A stretch of DNA of 64,000 bases, taken from the NCBI GenBank assembly GCA_045562535.1, contig JBJKVP010000003.1, positions 1 through 64,000 on the forward strand. The letters are read 5' to 3'. Of the stretch, positions 53,147 through 62,849 are shown one piece after another. Every line of letters begins with the position of its first letter. The stretch's first letter is position 1. The DNA is from UBA6926 sp045562535. GTDB lineage: Bacteria > Chloroflexota > Dehalococcoidia > UBA6926. The notes under the pieces are model-generated. The model saw only the letters and a list, made by a program, of their open reading frames with translations, was not told where the DNA came from and searched no databases. Both the position numbers and the translations under genes were made by a program.

Positions 53147-54409
53147 TTATCGCGTAGTTACCGTATGTGTTTCGTTGAGAACCGGCCTTTTCATTGATAA
53201 ATATAAGTAGACGGAAATTGCCCCAGGTAACGCCAAACTCAGAAACGCTAACCTATAACCATCTGCACCATATATGTCATACATGAATCCGGCATATACT
53301 GGAGCAACTATACCCGATATCGAAGACAAGAATTGCTGGGTGCCAAGTAAGGAGCCATAGGCTTTTCTTCCAAAAAATTCACCTAGGATCGCAAGCCTTC
53401 CTGGATTACCTAATCCAAATCCAAATCCAAATACCACCGCATATATAATGCCAACGATTGGGTTATAGATTACCACGAACATTATGGCCCCTAAAAATTG
53501 GAGGGCCCAAGCTCCTGCCACCACTTTACGCGTGTCGTACATATCAACAAGTATCCCTCCAACTATCCTGCCTGGGAAGCTAGCAAGCGGCCACAATGTA
53601 ACAAGAGTTGCTGCCCAAACGTCTGGCAAACCAAAACTCTTAAAAGCTACGTATTGATGTATAACTAGAGCAGAAAAAAAAGTAAACCCACACATTGATG
53701 ACATGGCATATTTCCAATAGGCTGAAGTCCGAAGAGCTTGTTTTAGAGAAAAGTCTTGACCTTGTTTGATATTTAAATCATCGGTCATAGGTTTATCATC
53801 GCCATCAGGGAATAAACCGTAGGATTCGGGTGAACGCCGCATCACTATAGCGAGCGGAATACAAATAACCCATGTAGCTATCCCCATATAAATTAAAGTC
53901 TCTCTCCAAGAAAAAAATGCTATCATCGCCACTATGACAGGCACTAGAAGTGAACTAAGTCCAGGCCCATACGAAACTAAAGCCATGGCGCGCCCTCTCT
54001 TACGAACAAACCATGCATTCACTGCGGTATTTACAGTCAAAAATGAACCGAAACCTAAGCCAAAAGCTAATAAACCAAACGCTAAATAAAATTGCCAAAG
54101 ATTAGTTATCTGGGAGAGCAAAAGAAACCCAACTCCAAGAATAAATATTCCTCCAATTAGTGACTTTCTTGGTCCAAAACGATCGGTTATATAACCCACA
54201 ATAGGACCAAAAAGCCCCTGCTCTAATCGCTGGAATGCAAAAGCACCTGCCGCGACACCTGCACCCCATCCAAACTCTCCAAGTATTTCGTCAAAAAACG
54301 GTGAGAAACCATAGAAAAATACCCCGGAAGTATAAAACAGAATACCGAATCCAGATAAAGCCATCCACCATCCATAGAAAATTTTTGGCCTAGATCTTAA
54401 TTTCAACAT
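53147..54409 (-). CDS. OFA/monocarboxylate-type MFS transporter 1
   Basis: Twelve-helix carrier of 420 residues. N-terminus FYGWWMALSGFGILFYTSGVFFYGFSPFFDEIL, loop motif GYITDRFGPRKSLIGG, central cytoplasmic loop with RRSPESYGLFPDGDDKPM, and second-half loop GGILVDMYDTRKVVAG. This pattern is typical of oxalate/formate and monocarboxylate MFS. It is one of three related carriers in the region. Substrate not fixed by sequence; small carboxylic acids are likely. Ends 18 bases from the convergent dapF. Confidence 0.88.
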   Translation of the reverse strand: MLKLRSRPKIFYGWWMALSGFGILFYTSGVFFYGFSPFFDEILGEFGWGAGVAAGAFAFQRLEQGLFGPIVGYITDRFGPRKSLIGGIFILGVGFLLLSQITNLWQFYLAFGLLAFGLGFGSFLTVNTAVNAWFVRKRGRAMALVSYGPGLSSLLVPVIVAMIAFFSWRETLIYMGIATWVICIPLAIVMRRSPESYGLFPDGDDKPMTDDLNIKQGQDFSLKQALRTSAYWKYAMSSMCGFTFFSALVIHQYVAFKSFGLPDVWAATLVTLWPLASFPGRIVGGILVDMYDTRKVVAGAWALQFLGAIMFVVIYNPIVGIIYAVVFGFGFGLGNPGRLAILGEFFGRKAYGSLLGTQQFLSSISGIVAPVYAGFMYDIYGADGYRLAFLSLALPGAISVYLYLSMKRPVLNETHTVTTR

Positions 54410-54473
54410 TCACCCTTGTCCTTCTTATTTAGGGACATAATGAACCGCTTTAATGCGAACCAGAGTCAATTTC

Positions 54474-54947
54474 TTAGTTTTTCAGTTTAGTGACTGCATC
54501 TTTTAGTGCATTAAAATCAGGCTGCTCCGGGGGTGGAACAGCTTGTTTATAGGTAATAATTCCTGAAGCATCGATAACAAAAACTGCTCTCATCGATGTC
54601 GTATACCCTGCCATTCCAGCAAAATCATTTACAGCTATTCCGTAATTCTCGATAGTTTCACGAGTATAATCACTCAAAAATTCAAAGTTTAGGTCGTTAT
54701 CTGCAATAAAAGCATTTTGAACAAAAAATGAGTCAACGCTAATCCCATATACTGAAACTCCCAGTTCATTGTATTCATTCATTGAATCTCTAAATGTACA
54801 TGCCTCCTGTTGGCATCCTCCGGTAAAAGCACCTGGGAAAAACACTAGCACTGCGGGCTTACTCCCTAAATCATCCAGTGTGAAACTCTTTCTCTCATTA
54901 TTAACTAATGTAAGTTGTGGGGCAGATTGGCCTATTTCTGCTGACAT
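54474..54947 (-). CDS. Peroxiredoxin (AhpC/TSA, BCP-like)
   Basis: Thiol peroxidase of 157 residues. Peroxidatic Cys 45 lies in FFPGAFTGGC, with a second Cys 50 (ACTFRD) in the same helix, an arrangement seen in 1-Cys/atypical BCP enzymes. Start ATG follows GAGGAG. It lies 64 bases upstream of the MFS gene on the same strand. Reductant could be a thioredoxin; no partner gene is near. Confidence 0.93.
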   Translation of the reverse strand: MSAEIGQSAPQLTLVNNERKSFTLDDLGSKPAVLVFFPGAFTGGCQQEACTFRDSMNEYNELGVSVYGISVDSFFVQNAFIADNDLNFEFLSDYTRETIENYGIAVNDFAGMAGYTTSMRAVFVIDASGIITYKQAVPPPEQPDFNALKDAVTKLKN

Positions 54948-55107
54948 TTTTATCTCCTCAGTTTTGATTTTTGCACAAATTCTAATAGGATTAGTGCATC
55001 GCAGTTAAAACTATAACTTATGTTAGTGGAGTTAGTTAGATAATTCGGCATTAATAATGACGATTTAAATAAAATCACAGCTATCATGAGTAAGGAAGAG
55101 TGATAAA

Positions 55108-55632
55108 TTGAGTTGGGGATCCATTATCGGCGGCATCATCGGGGCGGTCATACATAAATCTGCGAAAATAGCGGGTGGGAAATCCAACGACCCTAATCGA
55201 ATAACTTGCCCCAATTGCGGCTCTAGTTTTGAACGAAACCTCGAAGCTATCTATTGCACCTCCTGCGGAAACGATCTACGCGTAAGCCGTGTTGGCACGT
55301 ACACCTTGATCGTTCTTGGAGCATATGCGCTATGGTTTGTTCATATTTTTGGAATAATGACTCCAGAAGTACAAGGTGTCCTGCTTTTTCTAACAGGAGA
55401 CGAAAAATTTGCACATGCCGGAGCTTATTATTCATCTGTAAATGACTACTCAGAAACTTTATTATTTGCCACTATTTTCACCGGGGGCATTTTTACCGTA
55501 CCGATCGGATTTGTGGCCGGTAAAGGCTACTTAGATGGCACCAATGGTTTTGGGCATATAAAAGCTGTGTTGGTTGGGCTATTACCCGCCCTCATACTTA
55601 ACGTAATCATACTGACTATATATGTATTCTAA
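55108..55632 (+). CDS. Zinc-ribbon membrane protein of unknown function
   Basis: A 174-residue protein with a glycine-rich N-terminal segment (MSWGSIIGGIIGAVI), a zinc ribbon with Cys 34, 37, 50 and 53 (CPNCG...CTSCG), and three to four helices after it. The start is TTG, with GGAAG about ten bases before. The zinc ribbon is on the same side as the first cytoplasmic loop; function is unknown. It stands alone between divergent minus-strand genes. 54948-55107 holds no other gene. Confidence 0.75.
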   Translation: MSWGSIIGGIIGAVIHKSAKIAGGKSNDPNRITCPNCGSSFERNLEAIYCTSCGNDLRVSRVGTYTLIVLGAYALWFVHIFGIMTPEVQGVLLFLTGDEKFAHAGAYYSSVNDYSETLLFATIFTGGIFTVPIGFVAGKGYLDGTNGFGHIKAVLVGLLPALILNVIILTIYVF

Positions 55633-55654
55633 CTAAACAAATTGTTTGGGGTAC

Positions 55655-56920
55655 CTACTCAGCCATTTCAGGGTCAGGCTTCTTTATAGTAAGACACAAG
55701 ATAGCAGACAGTAACAATGGAATAGCCAGTACGGTTAAACCAGTTCGATAATGCCCATAATAATCAAACATAAACCCCAAAAAAACAGGGGAGGCTATGG
55801 CAGGAATTCCTGCTATACCCATTTGTATCCCTGCTAGACGACCAAAAACGTTTGGCCCCCAGTACTCGGACTGAAGGGCAAATCTCACAGGGCTTATGCT
55901 TCCAGTTCCCATCCCTATCAACATCGCGCCTAGAATGGCTACCCAAGGTACCTTGGCTATCGCAAATAAAAGTGTTCCAATAAAAAGAAGGAAAATAGCA
56001 TAGCTAAGGACCAATCGTTTATCAAATCTATCTGCAAGCCATCCGGCCAGAACACGAGCTGGTAAACTGGGAATTGCAAAACCCATGACAAAGATTCCAG
56101 CTGTAATCGATGCGGAAAATCCGTATGAACTTAATATATCTGCCGCGAAAGTGATAGTCGACCAGCTACCACCAACCAAGAAAGTTACTGCAACGTACTG
56201 TAGATAACTTCGACTCCAAAGTATTCGTTTAAAAGGAATACGTTTTACAGTAACGTCTCCTTGTTCTTCTTGCACTTCATCAATATCACCATCGGGATTC
56301 AACCCGTAATCTTTTGGGCTATCACGCATTACGAAATATGCCAACGGAATACAAAAGACCCAAAACCCTAATCCCGCAATGAATAATGTAGTTCGCCAAC
56401 CAAGAAATGGAATCACAAAAATCCATAACCCACCAAGAATTGCAGAACTACCAGTTCCTAATACAAGAAGGGAAAATGCTAACCCCCGATTACGTTGAAA
56501 CCAATTATTTAAGAGAGCAGCGACGACAACGTAAGAACCCGCACTTAAGCCAAATGCTATAACAACAAAAACCAAATAGTATTGCCAGAGGTTTTGAATC
56601 ATGCTCAGTGCCATAAAACCTAAACCGGCGAAAAATAGCCCTACCAGCATGGTTTTCCTTGCACCCCATTTATCTACTATAAATCCACTAAAGGGCGCAA
56701 AAATACTGGCCTCTAGTCGGTGCAGCGAGGGAGCAACAGCAGCGACTCCACGGCTCCAACCAAATTCTGCAATAATCTCTTTAAAAAATCCGGAGAATCC
56801 CCAAAACCCAACACCATCGACGTAGAAAGCTATTAGCGCCCCGGAAGCGACCATATTCCAACCTTTAAAATACTTTGGTTTCTTGTTGACGGTGTTCTCT
56901 TCCTTGCTTATAGAATCCAT
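55655..56920 (-). CDS. OFA/monocarboxylate-type MFS transporter 2
   Basis: Second carrier of the trio, 421 residues. Shares the start pattern (YFKGWNMVASGALIAFYVDGVGFWGFSGFFKEII), the loop GFIVDKWGARKTML and the central marker SPKDYGLNPDGD with MFS 1 and 3. It starts 4 bases after MFS 3 stop with AGGTGA before the ATG, so the two are cotranscribed. Different residues in the first helix suggest a different substrate. Confidence 0.88.
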   Translation of the reverse strand: MDSISKEENTVNKKPKYFKGWNMVASGALIAFYVDGVGFWGFSGFFKEIIAEFGWSRGVAAVAPSLHRLEASIFAPFSGFIVDKWGARKTMLVGLFFAGLGFMALSMIQNLWQYYLVFVVIAFGLSAGSYVVVAALLNNWFQRNRGLAFSLLVLGTGSSAILGGLWIFVIPFLGWRTTLFIAGLGFWVFCIPLAYFVMRDSPKDYGLNPDGDIDEVQEEQGDVTVKRIPFKRILWSRSYLQYVAVTFLVGGSWSTITFAADILSSYGFSASITAGIFVMGFAIPSLPARVLAGWLADRFDKRLVLSYAIFLLFIGTLLFAIAKVPWVAILGAMLIGMGTGSISPVRFALQSEYWGPNVFGRLAGIQMGIAGIPAIASPVFLGFMFDYYGHYRTGLTVLAIPLLLSAILCLTIKKPDPEMAE

Positions 56921-56923
56921 ATA

Positions 56924-58207
56924 TCACCTAGCGCTTGATAACTTACTAATGATAGGAGGTCTCATCGAATAAATCATTAAAACAGATAACGCCAATGGTA
57001 TTACGAGAAACATGAATGCCACTCGATAATCACTAACGTCAGCAACCCACCCTACGAATATCGGCGCTATAAATCCTCCCAAAGCTCCAATACCAATTTG
57101 TATTCCCATTAATGACCCAAAAATACTCCTGCCCCAATATTTCCCTTGTAAAGTTAGCCGTGCAGGATTACTACCACCCCACCCTATTCCATAGATAATT
57201 TCAAAAATAACAGCAATCCATATGTTATAAATAACAACGAATAACACTGCGCCAGTCAGCTGGAAGGCAAGCATACTTGCTGTAACGATTCTAGGGTCAT
57301 ATTTATCTGCAAGATATCCTGAATAAAATCGCATAGGTAGGCTAGCTAAAGTAAAAATCAAGATCATAAACCCTGCGGTTTGAGTACTGATCCCAAAACT
57401 CACAAGAGCGGGTATATGATGAACGACCATAGCAGCAATCGCCATTTGCTGGAAACCACAAGCAATTACATAGAGCCAATAAGATTTATGGCGCAAAACT
57501 TCTTTGAACGGAAACTCTTCCTCTTCCTCCAGCAAATCATTTTTTTCTACTTCGGAAGCTTTAAACCCATCTGGTTTCATACCATATTTTTCAGGCGCAG
57601 ATCGTAAAATTAATGATAGCGGGATCGCAAATACCCACGTTGAAATCCCAACAAAATTTGCGACAGGGCGCCACCCGTGCAGATCGATGAAAAACACTAT
57701 TAATGTCACTAGAATCCCACCAAAGCCAGGGCCCAGAAACGTAAGGCCCATCGCCTTCCCCCTACTTTGGACAAACCAATTACTTATCGCAGCAGCAACA
57801 ATAACGTAGGCTGTCGTTCCCATTCCTGTCCCAATCATTATGCATGCGACATAATAATGAAGTGGTTCAGTAACTCTGGAAAGCATAACAAAACCTAAAC
57901 CACCGACAAACATTGCAGCGCTATATACAATTCTAGGACCTAAGTTATCGACAAGATAACCAATAAAAGGAGCCATGACAGCTGTCTGCAACGCTTGGAT
58001 TGCCGGGCCCATAGCTACTTCAGCCCTTGTCCATTTTAGATTGAGTCTGATTGCATCAAAAAAAGCAGTAAACCCAAAAAAAGAAATGCCTGTTGAAAAA
58101 AACATAAGTAGCATGCCGGCTAAAACCATCCACCAGCCATAAAAGATTCTTGAGGGATAATTAATCAAGTTTTTGATTAACTCTTGCTTAGTCATTAATT
58201 CAATCAC
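56924..58207 (-). CDS. OFA/monocarboxylate-type MFS transporter 3
   Basis: Third carrier, 427 residues, with IFYGWWMVLAGMLLMFFSTGISFFGFTAFFD, loop GYLVDNLGPRIVYS, and the central APEKYGMKPDG. Start is GTG at 58207; an ATG at 58195 is the alternative. First gene of the MFS 3-MFS 2 pair and divergent from dapL across 135 bases with no obvious promoter. Monocarboxylate or similar anion transport is inferred. Confidence 0.88.
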   Translation of the reverse strand: MIELMTKQELIKNLINYPSRIFYGWWMVLAGMLLMFFSTGISFFGFTAFFDAIRLNLKWTRAEVAMGPAIQALQTAVMAPFIGYLVDNLGPRIVYSAAMFVGGLGFVMLSRVTEPLHYYVACIMIGTGMGTTAYVIVAAAISNWFVQSRGKAMGLTFLGPGFGGILVTLIVFFIDLHGWRPVANFVGISTWVFAIPLSLILRSAPEKYGMKPDGFKASEVEKNDLLEEEEEFPFKEVLRHKSYWLYVIACGFQQMAIAAMVVHHIPALVSFGISTQTAGFMILIFTLASLPMRFYSGYLADKYDPRIVTASMLAFQLTGAVLFVVIYNIWIAVIFEIIYGIGWGGSNPARLTLQGKYWGRSIFGSLMGIQIGIGALGGFIAPIFVGWVADVSDYRVAFMFLVIPLALSVLMIYSMRPPIISKLSSAR

Positions 58208-58342
58208 GCATTCTATATATGATTCTTGTTAAAAAGTCGATTAAACATTTTCTTAATCGTATGTTCTTGAGATAAAACAAGCAAATCTGCTAGAGTGCAA
58301 GGGTTACAACAATAATTGATTATGAAAAGGGACGGATCATAC

Positions 58343-59515
58343 ATGAAAATAGCTAATCGTATATCAGACTTACCTCCGTATTTGTTTGTCGAAGTATCAA
58401 AAAAAATTAACCAGAAACGCTCTCAAGGCGAAGACGTAATTTCATTGGCAATCGGAGATCCCGATTTACCAACACCGGACCATATAATTGATGCTCTTAA
58501 AGAATCTTTAGAGGATACTGCAAATCATCGATACCCTGAATCGGAAGGATTACCTGAATTTAGAGAAGCTGTAGCTAAGTGGTACAAAAATAGATTCAAC
58601 GTAACTCTTAATCCCGATACAGAGGTATTACCAACATTGGGATCCAAAGAAGCAATTGCTCATTTAGCTTTGTGTTACATAGATAAAGGGGATATCGCCC
58701 TCGTTCCTGATCCGGGATATCCTGTCTATAGTATAGGTACCTTACTTGCCGGAGGAGAATCCTACTTAATGCCGCTAAAAGAAGAGGACGGATTTCTGCC
58801 TGATTTAGAAGCAATTCCAGAAGATATTGCACAAAAAGCGAGTATATTATGGATCAATTACCCTAACAACCCAACTGCAGCAGTCGCCACTATCGATTTC
58901 TACAATAAAGTTGTGGCCTTCGCAAAAAAATATGACATCATTGTTTGCCATGACGGACCGTATACAGAAGTGGCTTACGACGGATACGAGCCCATAAGTT
59001 TCCTAGAAGCAGAAGGGGCAAAAGATGTTGGAATAGAATTTCATTCACTTTCTAAATCTTTCAATATGACGGGCTGGAGAATAGGAATGGCTGTAGGGAA
59101 TGCAGACGTTATTAATGCATTGATGATAGTCAAATCTAACATTGATTCTGGTATCTTCCAAGCTGTGCAGTACGCTGGTATAGCAGCTCTGAACGGACCT
59201 CAAGACATCATCAGTAAAAGAAACAAAATCTACGAAAAAAGAAGAGACAAGCTTGTTGCTGCTTTAACGAGTATGGGCCTCGACGTTGAACCACCTAAAG
59301 CGAGTCTTTATGTATGGGCAAAACTGCCAGATGGATTGAATTCGGGTGATTTTGCGACAAATTTGATAGATAAAGCAAACGTTGTTGTAACACCCGGAAG
59401 AGGTTATGGAGAAGCGGGCGAGGGTTACATAAGGTGCTCTTTAACTGTTTCAGATGAAGAGCTAGAAAGGGCTATTGCTCGCCTTTCATCAGTTAAAATA
59501 AGTGATCTTCTTTAA
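58343..59515 (+). CDS. dapL: LL-diaminopimelate aminotransferase
   Basis: PLP enzyme of fold type I that makes LL-diaminopimelate directly from tetrahydrodipicolinate, skipping acylated intermediates. The 390-residue chain begins MKIANRISDLPPYLFVEV and shows ISLAIGDPDLPTPDHI, NYPNNPTAAVA, and the PLP-Lys loop HSLSKSFNMTGWRIGMAVGN. ATG at 58343 follows AGGGACGG; a TTG at 58316 would add nine residues. The product goes to DapF (52292). Other class I aminotransferases are the alternative, but the match is good. Confidence 0.88.
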   Translation: MKIANRISDLPPYLFVEVSKKINQKRSQGEDVISLAIGDPDLPTPDHIIDALKESLEDTANHRYPESEGLPEFREAVAKWYKNRFNVTLNPDTEVLPTLGSKEAIAHLALCYIDKGDIALVPDPGYPVYSIGTLLAGGESYLMPLKEEDGFLPDLEAIPEDIAQKASILWINYPNNPTAAVATIDFYNKVVAFAKKYDIIVCHDGPYTEVAYDGYEPISFLEAEGAKDVGIEFHSLSKSFNMTGWRIGMAVGNADVINALMIVKSNIDSGIFQAVQYAGIAALNGPQDIISKRNKIYEKRRDKLVAALTSMGLDVEPPKASLYVWAKLPDGLNSGDFATNLIDKANVVVTPGRGYGEAGEGYIRCSLTVSDEELERAIARLSSVKISDLL

Positions 59516-59892
59516 TTATCAGTGACTGTGACGGTGCCTACCATGAAAGGGTGTACACGACACCAATAATCAAAAGACCCAGGCTTATTAAATTGGTATT
59601 CGAATAGATCATTGGTCGCTATAAATGGGCTCCCCCATTCACCGGATATCGGAGGGTTACCTTGTGTAACCGTGTGAGCTTTATCATCTTCATTAATCCA
59701 TCTCACCGTAGTACCAATTGTTATCTCTATATTTTCTAATTCAAAGTCTATAATTTTTGTTTCCACAACATTTGAATTTTGGCACCCCATCAAGAATATC
59801 ATGCCAACAAAAAATGCCCCAAAAAACATACCTTGCGCTAACCCATAGAACCGGTTTCGTAATTGATATATCAATAATGTTGGAACCTTCAT
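59512..59892 (-). CDS. Cupredoxin-domain lipoprotein
   Basis: Secreted type 1 copper protein of 126 residues, anchored by a lipobox (MGC, Cys 37). Copper ligands are His 73 (KAHTVTQ), Cys 111, His 114 and Met 117 (WCRVHPFM), the plastocyanin/azurin pattern. It would carry electrons outside the membrane. Its 5' end overlaps the DUF1501 gene by 4 bases, and its 3' end overlaps the convergent dapL. The signal region is long and may include a membrane stretch. Confidence 0.85.
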   Translation of the reverse strand: MKVPTLLIYQLRNRFYGLAQGMFFGAFFVGMIFLMGCQNSNVVETKIIDFELENIEITIGTTVRWINEDDKAHTVTQGNPPISGEWGSPFIATNDLFEYQFNKPGSFDYWCRVHPFMVGTVTVTDN

Positions 59893-61148
59893 TTTGATTT
59901 GAGCAATAAAGGAATAGTATCAAAGCGTTCGCTGCCAATAATTGCCTCGGGGTCAGCTCCTAACCATTGAGATAAAACGGTAGAATATACAGAACGGAAA
60001 TCGGTCGTAAATCTAAGATTATCCTTATCAAGGCGAACTAAATCAGGTTTTTCCCCATAAATTCCTCCAGCCACAGGTTTTCCCATAAGAAACATAGGAG
60101 CAGCTGCACCATGATCAGTTCCGCCGCTACCATTACTCCCAACCCTCCTACCAAATTCTGACCATGTCATTACCAAAACATCATCTTCTTTATTTGCGGC
60201 CTTAATATCTTGGAGAAAAGCATAAATCGCTTCAGACATCGTTTTAAGTAAATCAGGTTGCTCTACTAATTGATCGGAATGGGTATCAAAGCCTCCGATC
60301 CTAACATGGCCAACTTTAACTCCTAATCCTGCAGTTATAGCTTGAGCAATTACTTTCAGGCTTTTGGCAAAGGACGTATCCGGATACTCGATACCTGAAA
60401 CGTACTGATCAGCAGCTTCTTTAATCTGTTGGGAACTCTTATATGCCGCTTCAATGGTGTTATCTAGAAGAATACCGTAAGGCGTTTGGAGGGGTGAAGC
60501 CGCATATAATTTCATCACGGCTTCCGCTCTTGATTGATTAGACCCAACATATATCGGATCTCCCTTTAATTGATATTCGGATACAGTTCGAAGAACGGGA
60601 GCAGAATAATTTTCAGCAGAGTACTCGGGGGGAAGTTGACCCTGCCCCGTCGCTAAACCTTGAAATATATTGTCTTGCGTTTCCTTTAGTGAATCGAAGT
60701 AGCGACCTAGCCAACCTTCCTTAAGTTTCCCTTTGTTATCAGACGTTTGCCATATATGCATAGATTCAAAATGCGAGTAGCTCTGATTAGGATACCCTAC
60801 ACCTTGAACGATGGCTAAATCGCCTTCATCCCAGAGCAACTTCATTTTTTCTAAAACGGGATGAAGCCCAACTTCTCCATTCAGATCTAAGACCTCATTT
60901 TCTTGCACCGCTAAATACGATCGATGATCGTAATATTTGCCATCTGTAAACGGAATTACTGTGTTCAACCCATCATTACCTCCCGCCATCTGTACAATAA
61001 TCAGTGTTCGGTCAGGATATGGGGAAGTATTTGTAGGCGATTCCACTATTGAAGATGCCACTGCTCTCCTAAAAACTGCAGGCAACGTCGCGAACGCTGG
61101 CAATACCGCGACACTCGATTTCAGAAAGTTTCGCCTGGTTAATTGCAT
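59889..61148 (-). CDS. DUF1501-family secreted protein (Tat substrate)
   Basis: Exported protein of 419 residues with a twin-arginine signal (RRNFLKSS at 5-12, then a hydrophobic stretch). The mature part is sulfatase-like with VQMAGGNDGLNTVIP, GVGYPNQSYSHFESMHIW, and FDTHSDQLVEQP near HLLK-like; and VLVMTWSEFGRRVGSNGSGGTDHGAAAPMFL, typical of DUF1501. Function is unknown; the fold is alkaline-phosphatase-like. Always paired with DUF1800 in many bacteria, as here (16-base gap). AGGGAGG precedes the ATG. Confidence 0.93.
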   Translation of the reverse strand: MQLTRRNFLKSSVAVLPAFATLPAVFRRAVASSIVESPTNTSPYPDRTLIIVQMAGGNDGLNTVIPFTDGKYYDHRSYLAVQENEVLDLNGEVGLHPVLEKMKLLWDEGDLAIVQGVGYPNQSYSHFESMHIWQTSDNKGKLKEGWLGRYFDSLKETQDNIFQGLATGQGQLPPEYSAENYSAPVLRTVSEYQLKGDPIYVGSNQSRAEAVMKLYAASPLQTPYGILLDNTIEAAYKSSQQIKEAADQYVSGIEYPDTSFAKSLKVIAQAITAGLGVKVGHVRIGGFDTHSDQLVEQPDLLKTMSEAIYAFLQDIKAANKEDDVLVMTWSEFGRRVGSNGSGGTDHGAAAPMFLMGKPVAGGIYGEKPDLVRLDKDNLRFTTDFRSVYSTVLSQWLGADPEAIIGSERFDTIPLLLKSK

Positions 61149-61164
61149 ACTCTAGACCTCCCTT

Positions 61165-62841
61165 TCATGCCAATTGATAATCTGGGGAACTCATTACCAG
61201 ATATATTAGACTTCTCAGTCTTTCTCCCTCTAAATTCCACTGCTTATTGCTACCATTCCATTGTTTATTTCCAACTACCCTTGTAGTTTCTTTTAGGCCA
61301 TCGAAATAATTTACATAGATGTTTCTTTCTTCATCAGCAATCACGTCGTCTAGAAGCAGGGAAAGAAAATGTCCAACTACATCTCCAGTAGAATTACGAA
61401 TATTATCGGGAACAATACCGCGAGGATCGAAAGTGTTTAAATGAAGGCTCTTACTCCCTGTCGCGAATGCGTTAGCAAAGTTAAGTCTGTTAATTAAAGT
61501 AGAACTATTAATCCATTCGGGCCCTTCAGGAAAACCTGAAACATCGAAAGGTTGGAATAGATTTTGACCCATCGGACTACCATATCGCTGCATAACCCGG
61601 TTAGCATCTGTATCGATTTTAAGAACCTTAAAAGTGCCTGCTATAAGCTCTACAGGGCTTTTGATTTTTGATCTATAGGCGCGTTGAGAATAAAATTCAT
61701 CTGACTGAAAGATCTCACTCATAACAGCTTTGACATTATATTTCGTACGCTCGAATGTTGCACTCAATTTTCCGATAATTTCATCACTAGGATCATCATA
61801 AACAAAAAATTCAAATAATCGTTTTGTAATGAATCTAGAAGTAACAGGTTGCTGCATAATAATATCGATTATGTCGTCGCCATCATGCTCGCCCTCTTGA
61901 TCTATGAAAATTTTCGTTCCGGAATCATGTTGGTTTTTAAAAAATTGAAATTCGTGGTTCTTTATACCCCAACCTGTAAATGCTCGTGAAGCCTCTTTTA
62001 CATCGAGTTCAGTGAAGGTACCAACTCCCATAGAAAATAATTCCATTAATTCCCGCGCAAAATTCTCATTCGGTTTCCCTTTTTTGTTGAGTCGATTATC
62101 CAAATATATAAGCATTGCAGGATCTCGCGCTATTTTTTTTAAGAAATCATCATAATTAGATAAGGCATACTCGCGAAATAGTTGGTCTTGGTCCGCCATA
62201 TATCTTCTATTCTGTGGTACTTTGCCAAACGCACTAGTGATTATCCCATGCCAAAACAAAACCATTTTTTCTTGTAATGGTCTTTTGCTGTAGATCATTC
62301 TTAATAGTGCCTCCTGCTGTAGAGCAGGTTTGTAATTTGCATTAGTTTTCTCAAACGACATACTAGAGCCCAGCCCCATTTTCGAGAGTCTATCTTCCAC
62401 ATCAGAATCATCAATTTCTTCGTAATTCAAAAACCACTCTATGGCCGCCTCTTCACCCATTTGAAGTAATTCAGTAAGTTCTTTGTCGTTAGCTCCAAAC
62501 CCTGCTCTCCGTGCAAGGTGCTTCATTCGAATAATTGGATCTTCAATAATATCTCCAGGTAAACCTAATGCATTAGAAGAAGATTTTATGCCTGGCGTAT
62601 CCTCTTCTTTATTTCCAACGGAGCTGTAAGTTATCGAAGAAGTTTGGATTGTAGGGTAAGTTTCACCCGTGGATTCCAACACTAGTGGATCGCTGCTTCC
62701 TATCATCATATTCGTACGAGATGCATTAGTGGCAGTTGAATCTGCTATTGAGCACGCTTGTTCAAACACCGCAAGAGCTGCTACGGATAATCCTAACGTG
62801 GCTGCTACTCTCAGAAACTCTCTTCGGTCAAGATCTGCCAA
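61165..62841 (-). CDS. DUF1800-family secreted protein (Tat substrate)
   Basis: Exported helical protein of 558 residues. The N-terminus is DRREFLRVAATLGLSVAALAVF, a Tat-like signal with RR at 6-7. The DUF1800 markers are HLARRAGFGAND, FWHGIITSAFGKV, ENFARELMELFSMGVG, AFTGW and PFDVSGFPEGPEWI. Function is unknown; with DUF1501 it forms a conserved envelope pair. pyrB ends 8 bases upstream, so all may be cotranscribed. The start is ATG with AGGAGT upstream. Confidence 0.93.
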   Translation of the reverse strand: MADLDRREFLRVAATLGLSVAALAVFEQACSIADSTATNASRTNMMIGSSDPLVLESTGETYPTIQTSSITYSSVGNKEEDTPGIKSSSNALGLPGDIIEDPIIRMKHLARRAGFGANDKELTELLQMGEEAAIEWFLNYEEIDDSDVEDRLSKMGLGSSMSFEKTNANYKPALQQEALLRMIYSKRPLQEKMVLFWHGIITSAFGKVPQNRRYMADQDQLFREYALSNYDDFLKKIARDPAMLIYLDNRLNKKGKPNENFARELMELFSMGVGTFTELDVKEASRAFTGWGIKNHEFQFFKNQHDSGTKIFIDQEGEHDGDDIIDIIMQQPVTSRFITKRLFEFFVYDDPSDEIIGKLSATFERTKYNVKAVMSEIFQSDEFYSQRAYRSKIKSPVELIAGTFKVLKIDTDANRVMQRYGSPMGQNLFQPFDVSGFPEGPEWINSSTLINRLNFANAFATGSKSLHLNTFDPRGIVPDNIRNSTGDVVGHFLSLLLDDVIADEERNIYVNYFDGLKETTRVVGNKQWNGSNKQWNLEGERLRSLIYLVMSSPDYQLA

Positions 62842-62849
62842 GACAACTC

